Notes: generated by a model not told the origin, from the sequence alone. 29,697 nt of DNA from Treponema sp. (GCA_023231445.1 JALNVF010000025.1:1-29697); one strand, 5' to 3'. Counted from the first letter of the stretch, positions 9,598 to 18,166 are shown. A program made the numbers and translations.

Positions 9598-12500
9598 CTA
9601 CTTTTTCCGGACAACACGAAAACCAATATCACTGCTGGCACCAGACGGCGAAGCAGAATTACGGAAAGATACAGTACAGGTGGAACTGCCGTACATCCAG
9701 CTGCCGCCCCGAATAACGCGGCTGGAACCGGAAGACGGACCTGTGTAATTTGTCTGTGTATCAGACGGATAATCTCCGTACCAATCCCAGCACCACTCAT
9801 ATGCATTCCCGCTCATATCGTATATGTCCAGTTCATTTGCTTTTTTTCCGCCGACAGGATTTAATGAAGAAACAGGATTATACCACGCGACTTCTTCTGC
9901 AGTATCGCTTCCAGCATAGATATAATTATGACTGTTGATCCCGCCGCGTGCAGCGTATTCCCATTCCGATTCGGTGGGAAGCCGGTAGCCGTTTTTTGTA
10001 AAGTCGGCAGATACGTCGTTTCCGCTGATTGTATACACTTCGTCGTATTCTGCCTCTTTTGACAGCGCATTGCAGAATGCAACGGCATCGTACCAGCTGA
10101 TGTTATACACCGGATAACTGTCCCCGTAACCGTATGAACTATCTGACGATACCGGATTACTTCCCATAACAGCTTCATATAAACTCTGTGTCACTTCATA
10201 TCTTGCCATATAAAAATCAGATACGGTCACAGCATCTGTCCCCCTATTAAACGTACCGCCGGTAACTGAAACAAGCATGTCTCCCGCTACTTTAAACCGG
10301 AAACTCTTACTGTATGCAAGTCCGTTCGCTTTTGTCTGAACGGTCAGCGTATGACTTCCGGGATTCATAAAACAAAGTGAAACGCTTTTTCCCGTCTGAC
10401 CGGATAAGAGTTTGTTGTCAAGATACCATCCGGATACGGTAAACGGAACATCTGCCCGCGCTGTAAACGAAGCGCTGGCTCCCGCGCTCAGTACTGTTGA
10501 ACCGACAACGGCAAGGTTTATATCAGTAAGACCGGAAACGGTACCGGCAGTCCCTGCGGAATCTGTAATATTCCACAGATAAATATACGAACCGTCCGTA
10601 TAACCGGCAAGAGAACCGTCCCCGGAAAGTGCAACCCCGTTCTCGTACGGACTGACGGAGCGATCAAGACTTTCCCACGAAGAGCCGGAATTAAACGTAC
10701 AGACCGGCGCCATATCCCATGAACCTGCCTGCCCGAAATGTATGGCTTCGCTTCCGGTTTTAGAACATACGATCTGATAACACCCGCTCGTTGAGCTCCA
10801 GGAAGAGCCGGTGTTAAACGACTGCTTACCGCTGCTGCTGTATATTCTGCTGCAGTCGCAGCTGACCGCCACCGTATACCCGCCTCTGTCGTCCAGTATT
10901 TGTGACCAGCTTTCTCCGGAATCCGACAACAGCCACAGCGAATCAGAAGTTCCCGCTATAATAGTACTGCCGTCTTCCGAAACTCGTATTCTGTTCCACG
11001 CTTTTGTTCCTTCATTAGTTTTTGCAGTCCATGTTGCACCACTGTCGGCTGAAGTAATAATATACCCGTCATTATAACAGGCGGCTATCACTTTTCCGTC
11101 TGAAGATACGGATATATCAGTCCAGTTGTGAGAAGCAGCACCTACCGCCTTTGTCCACGTTTTTCCCTTATCCGTAGAAAAATAGATGTAATCCGAATAG
11201 GCCGCAATAAGTCCACCGTCGGCAGACATCGAAAAATCATCATACGCAGCTGCCGTACTGCTCAGAGTCCATGAACTTCCCCGGTCTGAAGAGGTAAGCA
11301 CATAAGAATTATATGATGACACAATAATGAAATTTCCGTCTTCCGAAACCGCAAATGCGTGCCATGTTCCGTCCCCGTCATGAAACTGCCGTTTAAAGGG
11401 GAAAGTGTCCACGGTAAACGTACAGTCGGCGTGATAATATCCGTCATTCGTGGTTACTGTAATCGTAACTGATCCCGGAGCTTTCCCCGTAACCAGACCG
11501 CTGCTGTCAACAGTTGCAAGGGAAGTATCGGAACTTGTCCACAAAACAGTCTTATCCGTCGCATTGTCCGGTGAAACAGCAGCGGTAAGCTGCCACTTTT
11601 CATCCGATGCCATTTTTACGGGGCTGGAAGTCAGACTTACTCCGGTAACCGTATATTTTGTCCATACCGCATACAGCGTCTTACTTGCCGTTATACTGCT
11701 GTTTGCCAAACAATACTCACTTCCAGCGGCAAAATCAGCCGACAAATTCTCTTTCGGCGTAACCTTAGTTTTAGACCAGCCGGCAAACGAAGCATAAGTA
11801 CTGTCAGAAGAAGTATACGTACAGGCTGCGAGCGTTGTATATGTATCAGGATAAAACAGCTGCTGATTCATTGCCGTTCCCGTTCCTCCGTTTGCATCAT
11901 ACGTAATAAGACACGGTATGGTAACGGTTGAGCTGGAAGTCCACGCTGAACTTCCGAATGTATTATATGAACGTATCCGGTACTGATACACATGTCCCCG
12001 TACCGCGGTTGTATGAATATAACTCTTACTACCGCCGCTTATACCGGCATCCACGGTATCCCATGTTTCTTCAGAGGAATCCGCCGTCCTGTCCCAGCAG
12101 TCAATTTCAAAACCGGTCTCGTTATTCGTCGTATCGTTCCACGTAAGTGCAACTGTATCGGTATCTGCGTTTGTCGTTGTTCCGCTGCATACAACAACAA
12201 AATCTGACGGAGCTAACGACGGGGCGGAATTCATATCCGTATCAGCAAGACTGATCGTTGAACTGCTCGTAAGGTTTTTACGTACGCGGACTACTTCCAT
12301 GACTGTCGTTACCAGACTGGTGCCGGAGTACAGCTGGAACACAAGCGGAATATTCCCGGCAGCTGCCGATGTATTGGAATAGGTAACTGAATAACCTGTT
12401 ACCGAAAGAGCCGGGCTGACTGTATCATTGTTAAACCTGGTTACGACTGAATCTATTGTATACGATGAAGGCCATGAAACGATTACATTTACAATTCCTG

Positions 12501-12936
12501 TTCCTGACTCTATAGGACAAAGCGTAAAACTGATTGTTCCGGATGCATTAACATTCAGATTATTCTGTGTCCCTTCCAGGACAAGCGAATTTGACGAATC
12601 AAAGGCATCAAGGGTAAAATCCCATTCTCCTGTTCCGACGGTAAGAACGGCTTCACTTAAAGACGTCCATGTTCCCAGAGAAACCTGTGTTTCACCGCTT
12701 TCAGCACCGAACAGCTGATATGAACAGACGGAAGGTTCCGTACATACAACAGTTCTTGCCATATCGGTTCCGGCAGATACATATACCGTTACCGTATCCG
12801 AAGAAGCTGCGGCAGAACTACCGGAAGAATTTTTTTCCTGTCCGACCGAAAAAAGCTGCCTGCACGAAACAGCCGTCATCAGAAGGAACACAAAAGAGAC
12901 TGCTGTATATATGTTTTTCCTGGTATCTGCGTTCAT
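9598..12936 (-). CDS. Multidomain lipoprotein: FN3, InlB-repeat, Big_2, Asp-box propeller, SUMF1
   Basis: This 1112-residue predicted surface protein has its lipobox Cys at 25. In order it carries an N-terminal two-part beta module (about 45-240, EWDFTLDAFDSSNSLVLEG), a fibronectin III-like domain (about 240-340, YQYRIRSYNTFGSSAW), and an InlB/Listeria-Bacteroides repeat (about 340-428, ITYDANGG). A Big_2 domain follows (about 429-512). Next is a BNR/sialidase-type propeller region (about 514-790) with Asp-box motifs such as SSDRGSSW, STDKGKTW, SADSGATW and LSDSGESW. An Ig-like segment (about 800-870) and a SUMF1 fold (about 885-1112) complete it. No sialidase catalytic arginine triad or FRIP motif was recognised, so the propeller is probably a binding platform. 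The SUMF1 domain again has Tyr for the first FGE cysteine. GGAGG precedes the ATG. It lies 12 bases after the upstream gene. Confidence 0.9.
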   Translation of the reverse strand: MNADTRKNIYTAVSFVFLLMTAVSCRQLFSVGQEKNSSGSSAAASSDTVTVYVSAGTDMARTVVCTEPSVCSYQLFGAESGETQVSLGTWTSLSEAVLTVGTGEWDFTLDAFDSSNSLVLEGTQNNLNVNASGTISFTLCPIESGTGIVNVIVSWPSSYTIDSVVTRFNNDTVSPALSVTGYSVTYSNTSAAAGNIPLVFQLYSGTSLVTTVMEVVRVRKNLTSSSTISLADTDMNSAPSLAPSDFVVVCSGTTTNADTDTVALTWNDTTNNETGFEIDCWDRTADSSEETWDTVDAGISGGSKSYIHTTAVRGHVYQYRIRSYNTFGSSAWTSSSTVTIPCLITYDANGGTGTAMNQQLFYPDTYTTLAACTYTSSDSTYASFAGWSKTKVTPKENLSADFAAGSEYCLANSSITASKTLYAVWTKYTVTGVSLTSSPVKMASDEKWQLTAAVSPDNATDKTVLWTSSDTSLATVDSSGLVTGKAPGSVTITVTTNDGYYHADCTFTVDTFPFKRQFHDGDGTWHAFAVSEDGNFIIVSSYNSYVLTSSDRGSSWTLSSTAAAYDDFSMSADGGLIAAYSDYIYFSTDKGKTWTKAVGAASHNWTDISVSSDGKVIAACYNDGYIITSADSGATWTAKTNEGTKAWNRIRVSEDGSTIIAGTSDSLWLLSDSGESWSQILDDRGGYTVAVSCDCSRIYSSSGKQSFNTGSSWSSTSGCYQIVCSKTGSEAIHFGQAGSWDMAPVCTFNSGSSWESLDRSVSPYENGVALSGDGSLAGYTDGSYIYLWNITDSAGTAGTVSGLTDINLAVVGSTVLSAGASASFTARADVPFTVSGWYLDNKLLSGQTGKSVSLCFMNPGSHTLTVQTKANGLAYSKSFRFKVAGDMLVSVTGGTFNRGTDAVTVSDFYMARYEVTQSLYEAVMGSNPVSSDSSYGYGDSYPVYNISWYDAVAFCNALSKEAEYDEVYTISGNDVSADFTKNGYRLPTESEWEYAARGGINSHNYIYAGSDTAEEVAWYNPVSSLNPVGGKKANELDIYDMSGNAYEWCWDWYGDYPSDTQTNYTGPSSGSSRVIRGGSWMYGSSTCTVSFRNSASPSGASSDIGFRVVRKK

Positions 12937-12948
12937 TTCTGCCTCCGT

Positions 12949-14448
12949 CTACTGTGTAACCGTAAAATAAAGAGTTGCGGAAGAAACTTCGCCCGCACTG
13001 TCGGTCGTAAAAACAGTAAGTGCATGAGTTCCTACTATTGAAGAAGTAACGGTGACAGACTGTCCGGTACTGCCTGATAGTTCGTTACCGTCAAGATACC
13101 ATTGATACGCAGTGTATGTTTCTGTAATGCTTACTGTAAGAGAATCTCCTTTCGCTGCCGTCGTAGTACCGGAGAATGTGACAGACGACCCCTGCGGCAC
13201 GCTGATCGTCACCGAAATATCTTTATACCACTTCGCATACAAAGTCATGTTTTTCGTTACCGGATCAGAAAAATACCATTGAGTGGTATAAGTTGTATCC
13301 GTATACCAGCCGCCGAATTTATATCCGTCATACACAGGATCGTCCGGCTGCGGTACAGATGAATAATCCGGACATTCAGCAAACGTGTCTGCACTGCCGT
13401 TCTGAGGATCGAACGTAACAAGCCAGGGAATAGTACTCCCCAAAGATTCACTCCAGTCCGAAGTTCCGAAACTGTTTACGGCTCGAATCCGGTAAACGTA
13501 CGAACGGCCGCGTTTAAACACCGCCGCTGTACAGGTCTTAGTACCCGGAGCTATGCTGCCGTTTACCACCGTCCAGTCTGCGGCAGTTTGATCACGACAT
13601 TCCAGCTCAAACCCTGTCTCATCAATTGAATTGTCTGTCCACGTAAAACTGACTGTCCCGTTCGTTGTATCGTCCGTTGTTCCTGCATATGCCGCCGCAG
13701 TTAATCCGGACGGCGCTGCCGGTACACTGTTTATTTCTGAAGAAGTCAAATTGATTGTTTTGCTGCTTGTCAGTCCTGACCGTATGCAGACTACTTCAGT
13801 TACGGCAGCAGCGAGCAGGTTCCCGCTATACAGTTTAAGAACAAACGGATAGTCACCTGAAGACACCTGTGTATTCTGATACGCATAGTTGCCCATAGAA
13901 ATCCGGCTGCTGTCGATGGCAGACGGACTGCTCCCGTTGAACGAAACGGTCGCCGACGTTATCCCCCGGTCAATCGGCCAGTTCAAGTATATATTTACCG
14001 CCCCTGTTCCACTTACGTCGGGCGGATAGAGTACAAAACTGATCGTTGTCGAAGCCACGAGTGAAACGCCGTTTTTTGTTCCGGACAGTACCAGACTGCC
14101 GGAACCATCATACGCATTCAGGGTAAAATCCCAGGGCGTTCCCGCGGCAAGTGTAATGGAAGGTATTGAGTCATAAAAATTCCATGTTGTAAGCCGGTTC
14201 TGGGTACTCCCCGCAGGAGCTCCTGATAATACATATGTCGTTACAGTCCCATCCGTATATATTACGGTCCGGCCCGCACTCCGGGTCACGGAAATATGTA
14301 CCGTACAGGCAGACGCATCCGTACCGGCAGCGGCAGGCGTGTCAAGAGTCTGACTGCAGCCGGTCGCTGCAAAAATCAATACCGGAACAGACAGGAATAC
14401 GATATGCCTGAAAACGGAACGGATACTTCCTGATAAAATATGTTTCAT
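12949..14448 (-). CDS. Lipoprotein with FN3, InlB-repeat and Ig-like C-terminal domain
   Basis: A 499-residue predicted lipoprotein with the lipobox Cys at 31 (ATGC). It repeats the first half of the 1112-residue neighbour. The N-terminal beta module (about 45-240) contains PWDFTLNAYDGSGSLVLSG and the VVCIRSGLTSSKTINL linker. A fibronectin III-like domain (about 243-345) ends YRIRAVNSFGTSDWSE, and an InlB/Listeria-Bacteroides repeat (about 346-412) contains KFGGWYTD and LYAKW. The C-terminal Ig-like segment (413-499) has YQWYLDGNELSGSTGQS and THALTVFTTDS. It is nearly the same module that ends the 458-residue upstream protein. No enzymatic motif is visible, so it is probably an adhesive or recognition protein. 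The ribosome-binding site GGAGCAG lies directly beside the upstream gene's stop codon, consistent with coupled translation. Confidence 0.87.
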   Translation of the reverse strand: MKHILSGSIRSVFRHIVFLSVPVLIFAATGCSQTLDTPAAAGTDASACTVHISVTRSAGRTVIYTDGTVTTYVLSGAPAGSTQNRLTTWNFYDSIPSITLAAGTPWDFTLNAYDGSGSLVLSGTKNGVSLVASTTISFVLYPPDVSGTGAVNIYLNWPIDRGITSATVSFNGSSPSAIDSSRISMGNYAYQNTQVSSGDYPFVLKLYSGNLLAAAVTEVVCIRSGLTSSKTINLTSSEINSVPAAPSGLTAAAYAGTTDDTTNGTVSFTWTDNSIDETGFELECRDQTAADWTVVNGSIAPGTKTCTAAVFKRGRSYVYRIRAVNSFGTSDWSESLGSTIPWLVTFDPQNGSADTFAECPDYSSVPQPDDPVYDGYKFGGWYTDTTYTTQWYFSDPVTKNMTLYAKWYKDISVTISVPQGSSVTFSGTTTAAKGDSLTVSITETYTAYQWYLDGNELSGSTGQSVTVTSSIVGTHALTVFTTDSAGEVSSATLYFTVTQ

Positions 14449-14460
14449 CGTCTCTGCTCC

Positions 14461-15837
14461 TTAATTAATTACTGAAACTGAAACTGTTCCGGAAGACAGG
14501 TTTCCCCCGCTGTCCGCAGCAAATACGGTCAGCGTATGAACGCCCGCAGAGACAGTCGACGTATCCAGTGTATAGGACTGGCCTGTACTGCCATCGAGCT
14601 TGTCGCCGTCAAAATACCATTGATATGAACTGTATGTCTCCTGTACAGATATAGTTAAGGACTGCCCCTTTGTAACAGACTGTACGTCCGTAAATGTTAT
14701 CGACGAACCGCTTGATATCGAAATACTGACGGCTGCCCCCCACACGGCGTACAGCGTTACGTCATCGCTGCCTATCGTATATACCGCACCGTCGCTGTAA
14801 TCAGCCGACGCCGCAGAAGATTCTGCTGCCCATCCGAGGAATGTATAATTTTCACGGGTGAACTGATTAAGCGGCAGTGTAATCGTACTGCCGTCGTCTC
14901 CCGTCTGACTTTCCATTGTCCCGCTGCCACCGTTCGCATCAAATGTTACTGTATGTGTCGATATAATCCATACTGCAAATAAATCGACGGCAGAAGACGG
15001 CATTGTAAAGGTATCGCCGGCAGAATAGGTAGTTCCGCTGCCGTCGTCCGCTGTATTCCATCCTTTAAATTTATATCCGCTCGCGGTAAGATTTCCAGTA
15101 TTACCAAGCACTGTTACAGTGTCGCCCGCGTTATAGACGGTATTATCTTCCGGAACAGTACCGGTACTGTCACTCCTGTTTGCATAATATGTTACGATTC
15201 CTTCCGTTACGGTCACACTGCAGGTCTTCGTACAGGTATTCGCTCCGTTATCATACGCCGTTGCGGTAATATCAGCCGTACCGTCTGCTTCTCCGGTGAC
15301 TTTTCCGCTGCTGTCAACAGAGGCTACAGAAGTATTGCTGCTTTTCCATTTTACCGTAATGTCGCTCGCTTCCGACGGTGTTATTGAAGCGGTTAACTGC
15401 CTGGAGTTTCCTTTACCCAGAACGAGAATACCTTTATCTAGCGCTATACCGGTTACGGCAAGCCATTTAACAGTTACAGAACAGGAAGCAGAATAGTTTC
15501 CTGTTGCAGCCGTAACGATGCAGCTGCCTGTCTTTACCCCGGTTACCAGTCCCGTCTGCGAAACGGCAGCAACAGATGTGTCGCTGCTCTTCCAGTCTGG
15601 TACGTCCGTAGCTTCTGACGGAGTTTCCGCAGCCGTAAGCTGAACCGTATTCCGTACATAACAGTCTGCGGTCGTTTTATCAAGACGTATACCGGTTGCT
15701 GCAATTGACTCATAGCCCTGATAGTCGTCCGACGAAGGATCGGAAGGATTATCGTATTTTCCGAATATTTCCTTACAGCTGAAAAATGTGAGCGCAATAA
15801 AAAGCAGAAAAGGTATACACGCCGTTCTTTTTTTCAT
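14461..15837 (-). CDS. Lipoprotein with two Big_2 and two InlB-repeat domains
   Basis: A 458-residue predicted lipoprotein with lipobox FFSC (Cys21). Two Big_2 Ig-like domains (about 47-125 and 127-210) each carry the SSDTSVA/SSNTSVA..GxVTG signature. Two InlB/Listeria-Bacteroides repeats follow (about 213-288 and 292-367; FKGWNTADDGSGT, VTFDANGGSGTM, LYAVW). The protein ends in the Ig-like module shared with the next gene (YQWYFDGDKLDGSTGQS). Such domains commonly extend adhesins away from the surface. Its ATG overlaps the stop codon of the caspase-like gene in an ATGA arrangement, so its translation is probably coupled to the protease. That gives a physical argument that the two work together. 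No catalytic residues were recognised. Confidence 0.88.
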   Translation of the reverse strand: MKKRTACIPFLLFIALTFFSCKEIFGKYDNPSDPSSDDYQGYESIAATGIRLDKTTADCYVRNTVQLTAAETPSEATDVPDWKSSDTSVAAVSQTGLVTGVKTGSCIVTAATGNYSASCSVTVKWLAVTGIALDKGILVLGKGNSRQLTASITPSEASDITVKWKSSNTSVASVDSSGKVTGEADGTADITATAYDNGANTCTKTCSVTVTEGIVTYYANRSDSTGTVPEDNTVYNAGDTVTVLGNTGNLTASGYKFKGWNTADDGSGTTYSAGDTFTMPSSAVDLFAVWIISTHTVTFDANGGSGTMESQTGDDGSTITLPLNQFTRENYTFLGWAAESSAASADYSDGAVYTIGSDDVTLYAVWGAAVSISISSGSSITFTDVQSVTKGQSLTISVQETYSSYQWYFDGDKLDGSTGQSYTLDTSTVSAGVHTLTVFAADSGGNLSSGTVSVSVIN

Positions 15838-17468
15838 TCTGCACCGCCTGACTGCTGTTCCGACAGTTTCTGTATCTGTATGTCAAAATCGTGTATTGAA
15901 TTTTCTATTTTTCTTGTATTCGGCATCTGAAGGAAGGAAACAGGCGATACAAGAAAACTGACGCCCGCAAAGACGGCGGTACCGGTAGCTATAAGCGCCC
16001 ATTTTTCCGATTCACTGCGGTAAACTTCAGAGTCGGTTGTATATACGGCATTCTCATAATTATCATATGCAATCTTACCCTGCATATACGAAAAAACGGC
16101 GGCACATGAAGACGCTACTCCCAGTCCTAAAAAGGTCCAACCGCTGATTCGTGCTGCCGTCCGCTTTTTTTTACTTTTGGTAAGTTTTTCTTCGTAAATT
16201 TTCTTATGCTGCTGAGCGTTGTCAAGCTGCCATGCTGTTGAATGCTGTATTTCCGGCACAACCAGATTATTGTCCTGCCCGGCCGTTATAGTTAATTTTT
16301 CTGTATACCCGTCGGCAATATCGTCCTGTTTTCTTATTTTAAGTGTATACTGCCCCGGTACGACTGATTCATCCCAGTCGGAATCTGCGTAAAACGCTTT
16401 ATCCGGCTGTGCCCCTGAATCAGAATGAATTACAACATTTACTGCGTCGCTTACTTCCATTCTTACGGACAGTTTTCCAAGTTCCGTCACCTGCGGAGTT
16501 AAAACCAGCGGTTTGTTCTGTTCTATTGTTACCGGAACGTCGACGGACTGCACATACGGTCCGGTCAAAGATACGGTATACGTACCCGGAGCAAATTTCC
16601 CGACATTCTCCGCACCGTTTCCTTTTGCAGTAAGATACTCTTTTCCCTTTACTGAAACAACTGTTTGTGGAGGCAGTCCTGAAACGGAGAGAAGGACTGA
16701 AGCAAATCCTGTTCCTTCAGCTCCTTCTATAAAACTGAATCCATTCGTCAGGGAAGAATTTGCCCACGGAACCTGAGCTCCGTTTGTCTCTTTGCTGACT
16801 TCATCGCGTACACTCCGCAGCATAAGTTCTATATCAAGGGGATCGTCCATGTGTTCAAGAAGAGATGCAGTAAACGTACCGTTTTTACCGTCCCCGTCTT
16901 TTGCTGTCTGATTCGGAGAGGTGGAATAAACAACAATCGACTGCGCAGGAAAACTTCCCTGAATGCTTAATCCTCTGTCTGCAGAACGGGCAGAACCGGC
17001 AAAAGGATTATTACGGCATGCATCAAGGATGATGATGCTCGTTTTTACATTACTGTTCTGCATTTTGTTGTATACAAAATCCGCCTTAACGGCCATTGAT
17101 TCAACTTCATCAAGGCTTTGAATATTTGAACCGGCTGGAATAAGATAATTCTTTCCGTCTACCTGGACACCGTGACCGGAATAATAAAAAAGTGCAACAG
17201 TATCAGGGGAAGAAAATGCTTTTTGAAAATCACGGATATAATCAAGCATCTGCTGATAATCGGCATTAATTCCTTTTATAACAGTAAAGCCGAGACTTTC
17301 AAGCTTTACTGCCATATCGGCAGCATCATTTGGAGGATTTACAAGCGGAGTGTTGGCGTACTTTCCGTTCCCTATTACCAGTGCAACACGGTTTTCTGCC
17401 GTGACCGGTATAAAACAAAACAGAAGCATCCCTAAAACCAGTAAACTTTTACTTTTATTTATAATCAC
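15834..17468 (-). CDS. Caspase-like (peptidase C14) protease with membrane-anchored C-terminus
   Basis: A 544-residue exported protein with a signal peptide (about 1-24, ending VTAEN). The caspase/metacaspase fold covers about 25-250. RVALVIGNGKY forms the first strand, the catalytic His is H99 in YYSGHG, and the catalytic Cys is C151 in LDACRNNPF; both dyad residues are present. Residues about 255-330 form a PEGA-like beta domain (FAPGTYTVSLTGPY), followed by a second beta region. Two hydrophobic helices at about 446-466 and 492-514 would anchor it in the inner membrane. The short tail is charged. The start is GTG, chosen because GGAGAAGGG lies just upstream; an internal ATG at codon 14 would remove the signal peptide. 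Bacterial caspase homologues usually cleave after Arg or Lys, but specificity cannot be read here. It is the second gene of the operon, 27 bases after the DUF4384 gene. Confidence 0.93.
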   Translation of the reverse strand: MIINKSKSLLVLGMLLFCFIPVTAENRVALVIGNGKYANTPLVNPPNDAADMAVKLESLGFTVIKGINADYQQMLDYIRDFQKAFSSPDTVALFYYSGHGVQVDGKNYLIPAGSNIQSLDEVESMAVKADFVYNKMQNSNVKTSIIILDACRNNPFAGSARSADRGLSIQGSFPAQSIVVYSTSPNQTAKDGDGKNGTFTASLLEHMDDPLDIELMLRSVRDEVSKETNGAQVPWANSSLTNGFSFIEGAEGTGFASVLLSVSGLPPQTVVSVKGKEYLTAKGNGAENVGKFAPGTYTVSLTGPYVQSVDVPVTIEQNKPLVLTPQVTELGKLSVRMEVSDAVNVVIHSDSGAQPDKAFYADSDWDESVVPGQYTLKIRKQDDIADGYTEKLTITAGQDNNLVVPEIQHSTAWQLDNAQQHKKIYEEKLTKSKKKRTAARISGWTFLGLGVASSCAAVFSYMQGKIAYDNYENAVYTTDSEVYRSESEKWALIATGTAVFAGVSFLVSPVSFLQMPNTRKIENSIHDFDIQIQKLSEQQSGGAE

Positions 17469-17495
17469 GACCCTTCTCCCTTTTATTACACTGTT

Positions 17496-18074
17496 TCAGT
17501 GTTTTATTTTTATCGTCCTTACATATATTGAGGCGCCGGAGCATCCTGTTGCAAAAGAATCATCAGCCAGCCCCCGTGCCGCAGCTCCCATAACAGCGGG
17601 CTTCACAGGAATTTCTGCAAACGGTGTCTGGGCAAGACGCAGTCGTCCTATTTCATCAAGAATCTGCTGCGAATCCCCTGCCGAAAATGATTTTTCCAGT
17701 TTTTTCTGCCGGACAGCCGACACAATTATATAAAACCGTTCTATACCGTCGGGAGGTTCAAGAACAAAAAACTGATCAGGGGCAGGAAGATTTACGGCAT
17801 TCTGCCTTTTTATTATTTTACTATACAGTATGCTTACGTTTCCGTCCGCCTGCTCATCTGCCACATAACAATAGGCATCGGATTCCGGCTGCAGCCAGAA
17901 TCTGAACTTCTGTCCGTCGGACATAGAAACTGCGTTTGTACTGTTTGTGGTGTTTATTATTGAACCGTTCTCATCGTAAAACGCAAATTTCCAGGAAAAA
18001 GTATTTTTATTCTGTGCAGCGATAGAGAAAAACATACACATACAGAAAATACATACTATGCCGTATTTTTTCAT
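17496..18074 (-). CDS. DUF4384 domain exported protein
   Basis: A 192-residue protein with a signal peptide (about 1-20, FFSIAAQ) and no lipobox. The central region shows the DUF4384 pattern: SDGQKFRFWLQPESDAYCYV, then VSILYSK and FFVLEPPDGIERFYIIVS. DUF4384 is a small periplasmic beta domain often encoded next to or fused with caspase-like proteases and kinases; its biochemical role is not established. The C-terminal third includes a helical segment (SQQILDEIGRLRL) of unknown purpose. It is the first gene of the operon, about 55 bases below the inferred transcription start, with GGAGCAG before the ATG. Its TGA stop lies inside a 6-bp hairpin (17488-17502) just ahead of the caspase ribosome-binding site. 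The context suggests a partner or regulator of the protease. Confidence 0.8.
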   Translation of the reverse strand: MKKYGIVCIFCMCMFFSIAAQNKNTFSWKFAFYDENGSIINTTNSTNAVSMSDGQKFRFWLQPESDAYCYVADEQADGNVSILYSKIIKRQNAVNLPAPDQFFVLEPPDGIERFYIIVSAVRQKKLEKSFSAGDSQQILDEIGRLRLAQTPFAEIPVKPAVMGAAARGLADDSFATGCSGASIYVRTIKIKH

Positions 18075-18137
18075 AACCTGCTCCCGTAAATACTTTTGCT
18101 GTTTGCTTCTATAAAATAGTATTATTCTTTTCTAAAA

Positions 18138-18166
18138 CTTATATCCCTCATTATTTCTTTTGTCAA
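18138..18166 (-). promoter_or_regulatory. Sigma-70-type promoter of the caspase operon
   Basis: On the minus strand a perfect -35 hexamer TTGACA (18166-18161) is followed after exactly 17 bases by TATAAG (18143-18138), a 5/6 match to the -10 consensus. Transcription would start near 18131, leaving a leader of about 55 bases before the ATG at 18074. The site lies in the shared gap with the divergent wzz-like gene. Confidence 0.75.

Larger units (their letters stand above)
5742..18166 (-). other. Predicted seven-gene caspase/lipoprotein/cyclase operon
   Basis: Seven minus-strand genes follow one strong promoter (18138-18166). The gaps in order are 27 bases, a 4-base ATGA overlap, 12, 12, 24 and 52 bases. 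No terminator-like hairpin was seen between them, and each gene has its own purine-rich ribosome-binding site. The order is DUF4384 protein, caspase-like protease, Big_2/InlB-repeat lipoprotein, FN3/InlB-repeat lipoprotein, propeller-SUMF1 lipoprotein, Big_2-SUMF1 lipoprotein, CHASE2 adenylate cyclase. The larger 52-base gap before the cyclase leaves room for an extra promoter, though I saw none of quality. The grouping is inferred from spacing. Confidence 0.7.
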
